Source of the DNA: Lysinibacillus xylanilyticus
GTDB lineage: Bacteria > Bacillota > Bacilli > Bacillales_A > Planococcaceae
Direction of reading: 5' to 3'
NCBI RefSeq assembly: GCF_001183605.1
Contig: NZ_LFXJ01000005.1
Location: 1-64,000 of the forward strand
DNA: 64,000 bases
This document shows, piece after piece, positions 8,866-17,202 of the stretch (position 1 is the first letter of the stretch; the number at the start of each line of letters is the position of its first letter). Below the pieces are notes generated by a model. It was not told the origin of the DNA. It ran no database searches and was given only the letters and a program-made list of their open reading frames with translations. The position numbers were made by a program, and so were the translations under genes.

Positions 8866-9388
8866 CCCAATCAACCCCTCCTGTTTAACCTACTTAACAT
8901 ACTTGTTTTATAGGAATTAGTGGAATCATATCAATATAAATCCATATAAGCAATAAAATCACTAATAGAAATATTAAATGTAGCAATAGAAAAAAATAAT
9001 TAATTAAATCTATAAATTAATTTTTTCTTGATGTAGTACATAGGAGAAATATGGATTATTATGGATGATGTTTCTTTGCGAAAGCGAGTAGCCCCGAACA
9101 CAAATTGACGTCTTCTTAGAAAGAAAATCCTGCACAATATTTGATTAACTATCTCATTTTAATCCAAATGAACTAAAAGAGATCCTAAAGTAATCTTTAA
9201 AGTGCATGAAAATATGTTTATTTGGAGGAATTTACTTTAAATTTGTTAATTAACGTTATTTTGGAATAATATCTGTTAAAATGTAAGTCTTGTATAAAAA
9301 ATGGTTAAAGTGGGAATTTGATGCCTACTTGAAATCAGCGTAAATATGAGTTATTAGTTTAGCTTGATGTTGTTTGGGAGATGAAAGT
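8866..9388. other. intergenic region without recognisable gene
   Basis: About 520 bases of AT-rich DNA between the divergent cysK and FNT-channel genes. I see no SAM riboswitch, T-box or clear operator. A short segment near 9070-9100 weakly resembles the GCGAAAGC units of the mosaic repeats, but it is too degraded to call. Confidence 0.4.
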
Positions 9389-10147
9389 ATGAAAGAGACA
9401 ATTTCTTCAGTTTGTATAACAGCTGAAACAAAAATTAACATGATGAAGCAAAGGCCAGTTAATTATTTATTGTTAGCTATTTTTGGCGGACTTTTTATCG
9501 GATTTGGAATTTTGCTCATCACTACTATTGGCGGCTTATTAAGTCCAGCTGGGGTACCGAGTATGAAGATCGTACAAGGATTAGCATTTGGTGTGGCACT
9601 TAGTATGGTCATGATGGCTGGGGCCAATTTATTTACCGGTGATAATCTAGTGTTAACGGTTAGTACACTATCAAAAAAATCATCACCATTAGAGATGTTG
9701 GGCATTTGGACGTTTAGTTACATAGGAAACTTTTTTGGTTCTCTTTTAGCAGCCGCATTATTTTTTTACTCGGGGCTAGCAGCAGGAGACACAGCAGCTT
9801 ACATTGAAAAACTGGCTACAGCTAAGATGAGTGGTAGTTTCGTTGAACTTTTATGTCGAGGTATTTTATGTAATTTGCTTGTATGCTTGGCAGTATGGTG
9901 TACCTATAAATTAAAAACAGAGACTGGAAAATTAGTGATGATTTTCTGCTGTATTTTTCCTTTTGTTACAATTGGATTTGAGCACTGTATAGCAAATATG
10001 ACATTGTTTTCACTTGCTTTTTTAGTACCTCATGGTGAACTTGTATCGTTTGCTGGAGCCTTTTCAAATTTATTACCTGTAACACTAGGTAATATTATTG
10101 GGGGAGCCGTTATTGGTTTTGTCTATTGGGTAAGTGGAAGAGATTAA
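9389..10147 (+). CDS. formate/nitrite transporter (FNT) family channel
   Basis: 252 residues with six membrane helices. The FNT features are GGLFIGFG in helix 1, the broken-helix motif MMAGANLFTGDNL in helix 2, and GFEHCIANM in helix 5, which contains the pore histidine. These pentameric channels carry small anions such as formate, nitrite, lactate or hydrosulfide. The divergent cysteine synthase makes hydrosulfide an interesting possibility, but that is only context. The start is the ATG at 9389 with GGGAG upstream. No operon partners. Confidence 0.85.
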   Translation: MKETISSVCITAETKINMMKQRPVNYLLLAIFGGLFIGFGILLITTIGGLLSPAGVPSMKIVQGLAFGVALSMVMMAGANLFTGDNLVLTVSTLSKKSSPLEMLGIWTFSYIGNFFGSLLAAALFFYSGLAAGDTAAYIEKLATAKMSGSFVELLCRGILCNLLVCLAVWCTYKLKTETGKLVMIFCCIFPFVTIGFEHCIANMTLFSLAFLVPHGELVSFAGAFSNLLPVTLGNIIGGAVIGFVYWVSGRD

Positions 10148-10322
10148 TAATTAACTAGATATTGTTATTCAGTTAATATCATTTGCTTGGCTAAGTAAAA
10201 TACTACGTGCCATGGCAAATTAAGAAGTGAATTAAAGTCATTCAATTTAATTCACGGATGAGTACATGACAGATTTCATCTATTAATATTTTGACTTTGG
10301 AATAAATGAAAGATAGAATGAC

Positions 10323-10357
10323 AGGTAGAGTTGCTTAAGTGACTCTACCTATTTTAT
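10323..10357 (+). terminator. terminator of the FNT channel gene
   Basis: Arms AGGTAGAGT and ACTCTACCT with an eight-to-ten-base loop and a T-rich tail, about 180 bases after the stop codon. Confidence 0.7.
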
Positions 10358-10430
10358 TTATGTCAAAGTTATTAACGCTGTGAAATTTATAGATAATGTA
10401 ATGAATATAAAAGAGCGGAGGAAGTTAAAA

Positions 10431-10733
10431 ATGGAACAAGAAGTAAACCAACATACGATACTTCAAGCAATTTTAGAGCTTTCTAAGCAAATGCAAGACA
10501 TGAAATCAGATCTTCAGCAACAAATAGAAGTGGTTGAAAAGAGATTAGAAGCGAAAATCGAAGCTGTTGAAAAGAAATTAGAAGCAAAAATTGAAACAGT
10601 GGAATCAAGATTAGAAAAGGTTGAACAAAATCTAAGTCGAAAAATTGATCTTGTAGATGCAAAATTTGAAATTTTATCACGAGATTTATTAACGACAAAA
10701 GCTGAAGTATCTATGCTCCAACAAGTGAAATAG
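10431..10733 (+). CDS. coiled-coil protein of unknown function
   Basis: 100 residues, almost entirely one predicted coiled coil. Residues 30-75 contain a tandem heptad-based repeat: VEKRLEAKIEA, VEKKLEAKIET, VESRLEKVEQN. No membrane segment or catalytic motif is visible. The start is the ATG at 10431 preceded by GGAGGAAG; an upstream in-frame start at 10380 has no ribosome-binding site. The gene has its own terminator. It may be a scaffold or oligomerisation protein; I do not recognise a named family. Confidence 0.65.
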   Translation: MEQEVNQHTILQAILELSKQMQDMKSDLQQQIEVVEKRLEAKIEAVEKKLEAKIETVESRLEKVEQNLSRKIDLVDAKFEILSRDLLTTKAEVSMLQQVK

Positions 10734-10735
10734 TT

Positions 10736-10767
10736 ACCGTATCCATTAAGGATACGGTATTTTTTTA
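10736..10767 (+). terminator. strong terminator
   Basis: Perfect arms ACCGTATCC and GGATACGGT followed by a run of seven T, directly after the coiled-coil gene. Confidence 0.9.
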
Positions 10768-10800
10768 TGGTATAATAATTGTCACGAAGGAGTGAAAATA

Positions 10801-11226
10801 TTGTTAAAAACAGAGGTATTTGAACAATTAAAAAAGGCAATGAAAGAAAAGGATGTATTAGCAAAAGGTGTATTAACGCTTTTGAAATCTGCCCTAGATT
10901 TAACTGAAAAAGAAAAGGGAGAGGCTTTATCGTCTGAAGAGGAAATGGCGATTATAAATCGTGAAGTCAAGCAAACAAATCAGGCTTTAGAGGGTGCTCA
11001 AACTGCAGGGCGAGCTGACTTAATTGAAAAAGAGGAAGCGAAATTAGCACTTTTAAAATCATTTTTACCTAAGCAATTAACTGAAGAAGAAATTGCAGAA
11101 AAACTTGTGGCAGCTGGTGTTATAAAAGGGATGAACATGGGGGAAGCAATGAAAATTGCAAAACCTTTGTTAACTGGTCAAGCTGAAGGCGCTGTTATTT
11201 CAAAAGTTGTGAAGGGTCTAATTTAA
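10801..11226 (+). CDS. yqeY: GatB/YqeY-domain protein
   Basis: 141 residues with the YqeY fold, which is related to the tRNA-binding tail of the amidotransferase subunit GatB. Recognisable parts are VLTLLKSALDLTEKEKG, EEEMAIINREVKQ and LLKSFLPKQLTEEEI, and the C-terminal MGEAMKIAKPLLTGQAEGAVISKVVK. The biochemical role is unknown. I start at the TTG at 10801, eight bases after GAAGGAG. In Bacillus subtilis yqeY follows rpsU directly; here rpsU lies 36 kb away without a yqeY after it, so this is a relocated or second copy. Confidence 0.8.
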   Translation: MLKTEVFEQLKKAMKEKDVLAKGVLTLLKSALDLTEKEKGEALSSEEEMAIINREVKQTNQALEGAQTAGRADLIEKEEAKLALLKSFLPKQLTEEEIAEKLVAAGVIKGMNMGEAMKIAKPLLTGQAEGAVISKVVKGLI

Positions 11227-11483
11227 CTTATTTCAGCGGATGCCCAAACATCGCTGGGATAAAGGAACTCAGTCTAAGAACGCCACGTCCTGTGGCAACG
11301 ACTGAGTAACCAACATCGTATTGGCCCAAAGCCTCCGGCGGATGTCACGGAATCGGAAAGGAGTTAACAAAGGATGTTAGCCTAAAATCATCGCATCCAT
11401 GCGATAACGGCTAACTGACCTGCATCATGGAGGCCTAAGCACAAAGCCGATTCCGGACGCAATTATGCCGAGGCATAATTGAT
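11223..11483 (+). repeat. mosaic hairpin repeat, copy B (compound)
   Basis: Begins at the stop codon of the yqeY-like gene (TTAACTTATTTCAG overlaps TAA) and ends with the terminal hairpin and TTGAT at 11483. It carries two core hairpins in tandem: 11267-11307, outer helix ACTCAGTC/GACTGAGT, and 11376-11415, outer helix GTTAGCC/GGCTAAC. The left-end hairpin CAGC-GATG / CATC-GCTG is also clear. It looks like one copy nested in, or recombined with, another. Confidence 0.85.
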
Positions 11484-11488
11484 TGGCG

Positions 11489-11558
11489 TTAAAAACAACC
11501 TCCTACTATTTATTAATATAGGGTAAATAGTATAATAAAATAAAACCAGACCTTATAT
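11489..11558 (+). repeat. left 70-bp inverted repeat of a 2.2-kb segment
   Basis: Begins TTAAAAACAACCTC and ends AGACCTTATAT. It matches the reverse complement of 13657-13726 with about five mismatches over 70 bases. It lies five bases after the end of repeat copy B. Confidence 0.85.
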
Positions 11559-11570
11559 TTAGATATTTTG

Positions 11571-11598
11571 AGTTTGATTATATATAATCAAACTTTTT
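11571..11598. terminator. perfect palindromic hairpin with T tail
   Basis: AGTTTGATTATA followed by TATAATCAAACT and a T run, just inside the left inverted repeat. It looks like a terminator but has no gene directly upstream, so it may insulate the cassette. Confidence 0.6.
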
Positions 11599-11676
11599 AT
11601 ATTTCATTAAGTGTAGCTTTGTAATAAAGATTGATTATTTATATTAAAGTTCGATTATTTGTAATAAAGATTGATT

Positions 11677-11724
11677 AAAATCATCTCTCCTCTGTATATT
11701 CCTTAGAGGTTAGATGATTTTTTA
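11677..11724. terminator. terminator-like hairpin inside the cassette
   Basis: Arms AAATCATCT and AGATGATTT with inner pairs CCTCT/AGAGG, followed by a T-rich tail. No gene is seen directly upstream. Confidence 0.5.
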
Positions 11725-11769
11725 TTGGATATTTATGTTAATGTAATTGTAAGGATTGTGAAGAAATGT

Positions 11770-11845
11770 ACTTAAACTAACGAAGCAGTTTAGTTGAAGA
11801 GTGTTGTTCAACAATCGGGCCAGATTGTGGAGCAACATTTTTTAA
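11770..11845 (+). repeat. dispersed hairpin element, left copy
   Basis: Contains ACTAACG...AGTTTAGT followed by a second hairpin with arms TTGTTCAACAATC and GATTGTGGAGCAA and a T tail. The reverse complement of 13431-13520 shows the same arrangement with CAACAATCGCGCC in the loop region. Similar elements are common in related genomes, as I recall. It may also end transcription. Confidence 0.6.
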
Positions 11846-12034
11846 ATAATAGGTGTTCTTATGACGAAATATGTTTAAAATAACGCGTCAGTTTTACTTA
11901 ATAGGAGCCTGCCATAATTATTAATGACTGATATAAAACTACTAAATATTAAATACTTTCATGTCATAATGTAATATAATTTATTCAAGTTAAATTTTAA
12001 CAAAATAATTAATTGTTTATATTTGGAGGTTGCC

Positions 12035-12577
12035 TTGAGACGTATTGCTGATATTATTTATCTAATTACTAAACCATTTATTTTATTTGAACTACTACTA
12101 TTAATTATTAATTTAGTAGTTCGTCCAATTTTATTCAAAAGTCTATCAAAAACATTAGTTTATGATCGTATAACCAAAAAGGTGGCGATGGATATTCCAC
12201 CGTGTACTTTAGTGAAATATTGGTTTTCTGGAAAAAATAGAGATGATATGGCGATTGAATTAGAAGATACATTTTTTGAGGGATTAATAAAATTAAAGGA
12301 AGTTTATGGGACAAATAAAGAATTTAAAACTGACGTTTATTCTGCTTTTTTTAGATTAATGAAACTTAAAGCGACTGAATTAAACGTCTCGTTTAATTAC
12401 GAAATAATAGAAAAGATATCTACAAGACAAATTACTGCTAGGTTAATGTTAATTTCTCCTTTTCATTTTTGGTGCTACCTTTTTTCTTCTATGCTAGGAA
12501 ATAAGGAATCACGTAAAAGGCTAAAAAGTATCTTTAAAGTAGTAAAGGTGTATAAAGTTACATTTAAATTTAATTAG
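12035..12577 (+). CDS. unrecognised protein with N-terminal hydrophobic segment
   Basis: 180 residues. Residues 5-35 are strongly hydrophobic (PFILFELLLLIINLVV), giving one membrane anchor or a short hairpin. The rest is a basic, mostly helical cytosolic-type region. No catalytic motif is evident. The TTG start at 12035 lies five bases after GGAGG. It is the first of two genes inside the inverted-repeat segment. The spacing, low GC and lack of known neighbours fit accessory cargo, for example a toxin, immunity or phage-response protein, but nothing in the sequence proves this. Confidence 0.6.
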   Translation: MRRIADIIYLITKPFILFELLLLIINLVVRPILFKSLSKTLVYDRITKKVAMDIPPCTLVKYWFSGKNRDDMAIELEDTFFEGLIKLKEVYGTNKEFKTDVYSAFFRLMKLKATELNVSFNYEIIEKISTRQITARLMLISPFHFWCYLFSSMLGNKESRKRLKSIFKVVKVYKVTFKFN

Positions 12578-12628
12578 TAAGAGTTAATTGATTTTAAGCT
12601 TAAAATTCTGTTTTAGTTATTCAAGTAA

Positions 12629-12666
12629 AGGGCGCGATTCTATAACAAGGATCAGCGCTCGTTTTC
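12629..12666 (+). terminator. imperfect terminator-like hairpin
   Basis: GGGCGCGATTC and GATCAGCGCTC form an imperfect stem followed by GTTTTC. It lies 50 bases after the first cassette gene and recalls the GGGCGCGATT hairpins common between accessory genes of related bacteria. Confidence 0.5.
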
Positions 12667-12756
12667 ATTAAAGGGCCATCTTAAAAACAATTTAAAGGGA
12701 ATAATCCACAAAGGAAAACATATATATTTATGAATAATTAAAATGGGGGTTATTAA

Positions 12757-13284
12757 TTGCGCCTATTTGGTAAAAAGAGAGTTGAAAGTGTAAATAGTGA
12801 GGTATTGATACCTGAAAAAATTAAATTATCGACGTTATTAGATTTAGTTCAAAATGGGCTTCTGATTGGCTTAGAAATAAAAGATTATGATAGTTCTGAT
12901 GCTATGTATAGGGTGTTAGAGTTTGATAATTTTAGGGTGCATTTCTCAGAGTGGTCTGAATGGACAGTTCGAATAGATGTTTATAATGAAAATGATACTT
13001 TTCAAGTGTATAAATCACCGGGACTAAAAATTGACTGGTATAAGAGAACAATAGAATTAGCACAGTTTGGAAATGGTAGTTTAGATATTGAGTGGGATCA
13101 CGAAGGTACATGGTGTACTTATATTACAGATCAAATTAAAGAAGCGAAATCTAAACTGGAATTAAAAAGAGAGAAGAATAAAAGAAATGAAGAACTAAAG
13201 AGGAAACAAGAAGAAAAGGATGAAAAGAGAGTTATTGAAGAAAAAAGGAAGAATTTCAATAGCTTATTTAAAAATAAACTATAA
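12757..13284 (+). CDS. unrecognised cytosolic protein with basic coiled-coil tail
   Basis: 175 residues. Residues 1-125 look like a compact beta-rich domain with many aromatic residues (WSEWTVRIDVYNEND, IEWDHEGTWCTYI). Residues 125-165 are a highly charged K/E/R coiled coil. The start is a TTG after GGGGGT. The second gene of the cassette, 180 bases after the first and separated from it by a hairpin, so each may have its own transcript. The domain layout resembles small immunity-type proteins, but I cannot name a family. Confidence 0.6.
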   Translation: MRLFGKKRVESVNSEVLIPEKIKLSTLLDLVQNGLLIGLEIKDYDSSDAMYRVLEFDNFRVHFSEWSEWTVRIDVYNENDTFQVYKSPGLKIDWYKRTIELAQFGNGSLDIEWDHEGTWCTYITDQIKEAKSKLELKREKNKRNEELKRKQEEKDEKRVIEEKRKNFNSLFKNKL

Positions 13285-13351
13285 GAATTTTTATGTTCAT
13301 AACTTCAGTTATCATCTTTTTATGTTTATCGTAAGAATAATAACTAACTTT

Positions 13352-13384
13352 AGCGTTAATCCAACATGGATTTAACGCTCTTTA
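13352..13384 (+). terminator. terminator of the second cassette gene
   Basis: Arms AGCGTTAATCCA and TGGATTTAACGCT (one bulge) followed by CTTTAATT. Confidence 0.7.
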
Positions 13385-13430
13385 ATTCGATTATTTAAAA
13401 TAAAATATTGTGTGTTATGAAGAATTTTTT

Positions 13431-13520
13431 CTTATTCCACAATCAGGCGCGATTGTTGAATAAGCGTCTCTGTTCTTATTAAACTAACGGGGTGCGTTAG
13501 TTCTGTAATAGAGACAAAGT
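13431..13520 (-). repeat. dispersed hairpin element, right copy (inverted)
   Basis: The reverse complement shows ACTAACG...GTTAGT and then TTATTCAACAATC with partner GATTGTGGAATAA. This mirrors the element at 11770-11845, giving an inner pair of inverted repeats inside the cassette. Confidence 0.6.
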
Positions 13521-13575
13521 GTACTTTCTCTATTATATTTATTCGTTAGCAACAATATATACGAACAGAGCCTAA

Positions 13576-13626
13576 AAAATACATCCATTATCTCAAAAAC
13601 GATTGATTTAATGGATGTATTTTTAT
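13576..13626. terminator. terminator-like hairpin near the right inverted repeat
   Basis: Arms AAATACATCCATTA and TAATGGATGTATTT enclose an A/T-rich loop and are followed by T. It insulates the right edge of the cassette. Confidence 0.65.
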
Positions 13627-13656
13627 ATACAAATAAAAAGTTTAATTATAAAGTTT

Positions 13657-13726
13657 ATATAAGGTCTAGTTTTATTTTATTATACTATTTACCCTATATT
13701 ATTATACAGTAAGAGGTTGTTTTTAA
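13657..13726 (-). repeat. right 70-bp inverted repeat of the 2.2-kb segment
   Basis: Reverse complement of 11489-11558 with about five mismatches. The outer end reads TTAAAAACAACCTC on the minus strand. It lies about 70 bases upstream of the operator of the following tetR gene. Confidence 0.85.
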
Positions 13727-13795
13727 GTTCCAATATTTTTTGTTTCATGTTATTGTCACTATTGCCCAAAAATGAAAACACCTATATACTAATTA

Positions 13796-13810
13796 TTAAC
13801 CACTGGTCAA
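13796..13810. promoter_or_regulatory. TetR-family operator before its own gene
   Basis: TTAACCACTGGTCAA is a near-perfect palindrome centred on CACTG. The same site in opposite orientation, TTGACCAGTGGTTAA, lies before the next gene at 14441-14455. Paired sites upstream of a TetR gene and its neighbour are the classic sign of autoregulation plus local target control. Confidence 0.75.
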
Positions 13811-13823
13811 TAAGGAGGGCAAT

Positions 13824-14402
13824 ATGTCGCCACGTAAGCCGTCTACAAAAGATTTGACGAAAGAAATAATTATAAATGAGGCTCATAAGCAATTTATCAC
13901 GAAGGATTTTCACCAAGTATCGATGCGTAGTATTGCTAAAGAGCTTGGTTGTAGTCATGGGGCAATCTACTATCATTTTAAAAATAAAGCAGAAATATTT
14001 TATGCTATATTAGGTGATTATTTTTCTGAACTAAATAATATTTTAGATGAAAATATGAACGGTCCTGAAGATCATAGCACTAAACTACTGAATGTTTTCG
14101 TAGGATATATGGCGTTTGGTTTAAATCATCAAAGTCAGTATGAATTAATGTTTATAATGAGGGATAGCGAAATTGATGGGCTTTCGCAAGAGGCAGCGAA
14201 CCTTAGTTATGAGAAATTTGCACAATCTGTACAGTCCTTATCAAATACTGAACTATCGATTTCAGATATACATTCCACATTCATTGCTCTGCATGGATTT
14301 GTTGCACATTATCGTCATTATGTAAAAAATTATGAGGAAGCGAAAGAAGCAGTGGATGTACATGCAAAATTTCTTATCAAGGCTTTAAAGTACAGAGAGT
14401 AG
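13824..14402 (+). CDS. TetR/AcrR-family transcriptional regulator
   Basis: 192 residues. The N-terminal helix-turn-helix spans about 10-57 and includes FHQVSMRSIAKELGCSHGAIYYHF, the recognition helix region typical of TetR proteins. The C-terminal ligand domain is all-helical and variable. The ATG follows AAGGAGG. It lies between two copies of a 15-bp palindrome, so it very probably represses itself and the oxidoreductase-type gene that follows. The inducer is unknown, but a small-molecule electrophile or substrate of the neighbour is a natural guess. Confidence 0.9.
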   Translation: MSPRKPSTKDLTKEIIINEAHKQFITKDFHQVSMRSIAKELGCSHGAIYYHFKNKAEIFYAILGDYFSELNNILDENMNGPEDHSTKLLNVFVGYMAFGLNHQSQYELMFIMRDSEIDGLSQEAANLSYEKFAQSVQSLSNTELSISDIHSTFIALHGFVAHYRHYVKNYEEAKEAVDVHAKFLIKALKYRE

Positions 14403-14431
14403 CTCTAGTTAAAAATCTAGAGCTTTCATTT
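14401..14431 (+). terminator. terminator of the tetR gene
   Basis: Arms AGCTCTAG and CTAGAGCT followed by TTCATTT, overlapping the stop codon. It separates the regulator from its target, so the second operator must serve a separate promoter. Confidence 0.75.
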
Positions 14432-14440
14432 AAGAGTTAT

Positions 14441-14455
14441 TTGACCAGTGGTTAA
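14441..14455. promoter_or_regulatory. TetR-family operator before the epimerase-like gene
   Basis: TTGACCAGTGGTTAA, the reverse complement of the operator at 13796-13810, ends 22 bases before the start codon. Binding here would block the promoter or early transcript of the next gene. Confidence 0.75.
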
Positions 14456-14476
14456 TTAATAAAGGAGGAATAAAGT

Positions 14477-15424
14477 TTGCAAACAGCATTAGTTATTGGA
14501 GCATCTGGTGGTATGGGATATGCACTAGTAAATGAACTAGTGAGTCGAAATCTACAGGTGAAGGCATTTGCTAGAAATAAAGAAAAGTTAGTTGCACTTT
14601 TTCAGCATCACAAAAATGTAGAAATTATTTCAGGTGATGCATTTAATGAAAAGGATTTAATGAGGGCTTCAAAAGATGTGGATATAATTTTTCATGCTAT
14701 TAGTTTTCCGTATCAGGATTGGGAAAAGCTCCATATGTGTTGCGTAGATATGGTGATTAATATAGCCGAAAGGCAAGGAGCGAAGATTGCACTTGTAGAT
14801 AATATTTATGCATATGGGAGACCATCGACAAACCCTGTAATAGAGCAAGTTAGAAAGGAACCACAGACGAAAAAGGGGAAAATTCGTTTAACGATGGAAA
14901 ATAAATTAAAAATCAGTAATGTGCCCTCGTTAATTGTACATTTCCCGGATTTATACGGACCAAATGCAGAGAATACAATACTCTATGAAACGTTAAAAAA
15001 TGTAGCACAAGGTAAAAAAGCTAATTTTGTAGGAAGTATGCAGGTGAAAAGGGAATTCCTTTATACAGTTGATGGCGCAAAGGCTATGGTTGAGCTTGCT
15101 TTACGAGATGACACATATAATCAGAATTGGAACGTGCCAGCTGTTCATCCAATTGCAGGGGAAGAACTAGTAAAAATTTTACGAGAAATTACAGGCTATA
15201 AAAAAAGTATTCGTACAGTTTCTAAAGGCATGATCCAACTAATTGGATTATTTAATACTTCTATGAAAGAAGTAGTTGAAATGTTGTATTTAACAGAAGA
15301 ACCAGTCATATTAAGTGGGGAAAAATTCGAAAAGGAAATAGGCGCTTTACCACGTACTTCATATAGAGTAGGGCTAGAAGAAACGATTGCATGGATGAAC
15401 GAGAGAGCACTAAAAGGCTTTTAA
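14477..15424 (+). CDS. NAD(P)-dependent epimerase/dehydratase-like (atypical SDR) protein
   Basis: 315 residues. The N-terminal dinucleotide-binding loop ALVIGASGGMGYAL has the GxxGxxG pattern of atypical short-chain dehydrogenases (NmrA-like/epimerase group). The usual YxxxK is partly kept as YAYGRPSTNP followed by a lysine-rich stretch, and HFPDLYGPNAENT is the epimerase-type substrate loop. It may be a reductase acting on, or sensing, a small molecule that also releases the TetR repressor upstream. The start is a TTG eight to nine bases after AAAGGAGG. Confidence 0.8.
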   Translation: MQTALVIGASGGMGYALVNELVSRNLQVKAFARNKEKLVALFQHHKNVEIISGDAFNEKDLMRASKDVDIIFHAISFPYQDWEKLHMCCVDMVINIAERQGAKIALVDNIYAYGRPSTNPVIEQVRKEPQTKKGKIRLTMENKLKISNVPSLIVHFPDLYGPNAENTILYETLKNVAQGKKANFVGSMQVKREFLYTVDGAKAMVELALRDDTYNQNWNVPAVHPIAGEELVKILREITGYKKSIRTVSKGMIQLIGLFNTSMKEVVEMLYLTEEPVILSGEKFEKEIGALPRTSYRVGLEETIAWMNERALKGF

Positions 15425-15433
15425 AAATCAATG

Positions 15434-15492
15434 AAAAATCCGCATAGACTTCTATAGGTAAAACTTACCTACAGAAAGTAGCGGATTTTTGT
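15434..15492. terminator. bidirectional terminator between convergent genes
   Basis: Outer arms AAAAATCCGC and GCGGATTTTT, 37 bases apart, with a smaller internal hairpin TAGGTAA/TTACCTA. The U-rich ends on both strands serve the epimerase-like and chemoreceptor genes. Confidence 0.75.
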
Positions 15493-15504
15493 TATTAGTT
15501 TTTC

Positions 15505-17202
15505 TTATAGCTGAAATTTTTGAATGATATTACGAAGTTGCTGTGCCATCTCAGCTAAATTATTTGAAGACGCCGTAATCTCCTCAATACTAGCGGATTG
15601 CTCCTCAGAAGCAGCAGCCACATTTTGAATGTTTCCTGATGATTGTACGGCTACTACACCAACTTCCTCAACAGAAGTTGCAATGCTGCTAACCCCGTCA
15701 TTAATATTTGAAATGATGTTATTGACATAATCCATTTCTTGAGTTAGTGAAGTAATATTCGAATATATTGCCTTAAAGGCTTTACCTGATTCGTTAAAGG
15801 TAGTTGAGCTTTCTGCAAGGTTATTACTACTAATTTCCATAGATTTTACAGCTTGCATAGACTCTTGCTTAATCGTTTCAATACGTGTTCGAATACTATT
15901 CGTTGCTGCTAATGATTGGTCAGCAAGTTTACGTACTTCTTCTGCTACAACTGCGAAACCTTTACCATGCTCACCAGCACGTGCTGCTTCAATTGATGCA
16001 TTTAAAGCGAGTAAATTTGTTTGATCCGTAATTTCATTAATTAAAGTTACAATGTCGCCAATCTCATTTGAGTATGTGCTTAAACGTTTTACAACCTCTG
16101 AAGTATCTTGAATAGCATTAGATGTGATAGACATCTTTTCTGTAGCGCTTTGAATAGTCGTATTACCTGTTTCGGAAATAGAAGATGCACTAATTGCTTT
16201 AGTAGTGACATCATTCACGCTCGATACAACCTCTGACATCTTTGTGGAGATTGTCGTAATATGACTTTCTACTTCTTCAATAGAGGATGTTTGTTTTTCT
16301 GATCCTGAAGCTACTTCTTGCATTGAAGATGTAATTTGTTGAATAGATGCACTAGTTTGCTCAGAACCTGCCGATAACTCTTCAGACATAGCAGCTACTT
16401 GCTCAGCATTTTCAGCAATTTGCTGAATAAGTGAGCGTAAGTCTTCAGTCATATTTTCAATGCCTTCAGATAGCTGAGCAATTTCATTTGAACCCTTTAT
16501 TTGAAGTGACTCAACAGTTAAGTCTCCTTGTGCCACCTTACCAACATAATTCGTCATATTTTTAATTGGTTTGATAATGCCTTTACTAATGAAATACGCC
16601 ACAATAACACCGAAAATCAAAAACATCACGGTCATAGTGATACAAGTCCAAAGAGTCTTAGTTTGAAGTTTAGAAATGAAGGAAGCGTCCATATCTAAAC
16701 CAAAAAGAATATCGGTATCCTTAAATGGTATAAAAACTGATTTATGAATACCGTATTCATCTTTATAAATATCACTAGATTGAACGGTTCCAGTTTTTAG
16801 CGCTTCTTCCATATCCTTACTAAAAACATAGGGCTCTTGATAATCATCTTTTTTACTTAATGCCACAATATGTTCTTTGCCATTTGCACGTGAAAGAACG
16901 TAAGCATTTTGAATATCGTACTCGTTCATTGTTTCATTTAATGCATTTAATAATTCTTTATATTTATCCTTATCGCCGTTATCAGCAGCTTTGATGTCAT
17001 TTTTGTCTAGATCATCAAAAATTGTTTGAGATATAACATCTAATGATGACTCAAATTGTGTAATAACGAAATTATCGATAATCTGATAAGATGAAATAAA
17101 TAATACGCCACTAAATATTACCGAAATAATAGCAATTGGAATAGTAAAACTAGCAATATATTTATATAGTAAAGAGCTTTTAAACTTGTTGACTATACTC
17201 AA
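15505..17202 (-). CDS. methyl-accepting chemotaxis protein
   Basis: 565 residues in the classic order: membrane segment at about 16-38, an extracellular sensor domain of about 150 residues, a second membrane segment at about 186-208, a HAMP domain, and a long cytoplasmic signalling hairpin. The CheA/CheW-binding tip is [20 protein letters not shown] followed by [11 protein letters not shown]. The start is probably the TTG at 17200-17202, nine bases after GGAGG. The beginning of the gene overlaps the last codons of the upstream decarboxylase by about 23 bases, so the two are translated from one message. The ligand could be a product of the decarboxylase. Confidence 0.9.
   Translation of the reverse strand: MSIVNKFKSSLLYKYIASFTIPIAIISVIFSGVLFISSYQIIDNFVITQFESSLDVISQTIFDDLDKNDIKAADNGDKDKYKELLNALNETMNEYDIQNAYVLSRANGKEHIVALSKKDDYQEPYVFSKDMEEALKTGTVQSSDIYKDEYGIHKSVFIPFKDTDILFGLDMDASFISKLQTKTLWTCITMTVMFLIFGVIVAYFISKGIIKPIKNMTNYVGKVAQGDLTVESLQIKGSNEIAQLSEGIENMTEDLRSLIQQIAENAEQVAAMSEELSAGSEQTSASIQQITSSMQEVASGSEKQTSSIEEVESHITTISTKMSEVVSSVNDVTTKAISASSISETGNTTIQSATEKMSITSNAIQDTSEVVKRLSTYSNEIGDIVTLINEITDQTNLLALNASIEAARAGEHGKGFAVVAEEVRKLADQSLAATNSIRTRIETIKQESMQAVKSMEISSNNLAESSTTFNESGKAFKAIYSNITSLTQEMDYVNNIISNINDGVSSIATSVEEVGVVAVQSSGNIQNVAAASEEQSASIEEITASSNNLAEMAQQLRNIIQKFQL

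Larger units (their letters stand above)
11489..13726. mobile_element. candidate 2.2-kb inverted-repeat-bounded cassette without transposase
   Basis: Seventy-base inverted repeats at 11489-11558 and 13657-13726 (about 93 percent identical by eye) enclose two unrecognised genes and several strong hairpins. A second, inner pair of inverted elements at about 11770-11840 and 13431-13520 is nested within them. No transposase or clear target-site duplication was found. Flanking genes on both sides look ordinary. It could be a non-autonomous mobile cassette, or an inversion-prone segment between copies of a dispersed repeat. Confidence 0.5.

Noticed and set aside
9070..9110. Another copy of the mosaic repeat
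   Set aside because: Only GCGAAAGCGAG resembles the unit; neither end nor core can be found, so it may be chance.
8866..9388. Riboswitch (SAM or T-box) upstream of cysK
   Set aside because: I looked for a T-box GGTGGNACCGCG and for the S-box core and found neither on the relevant strand.
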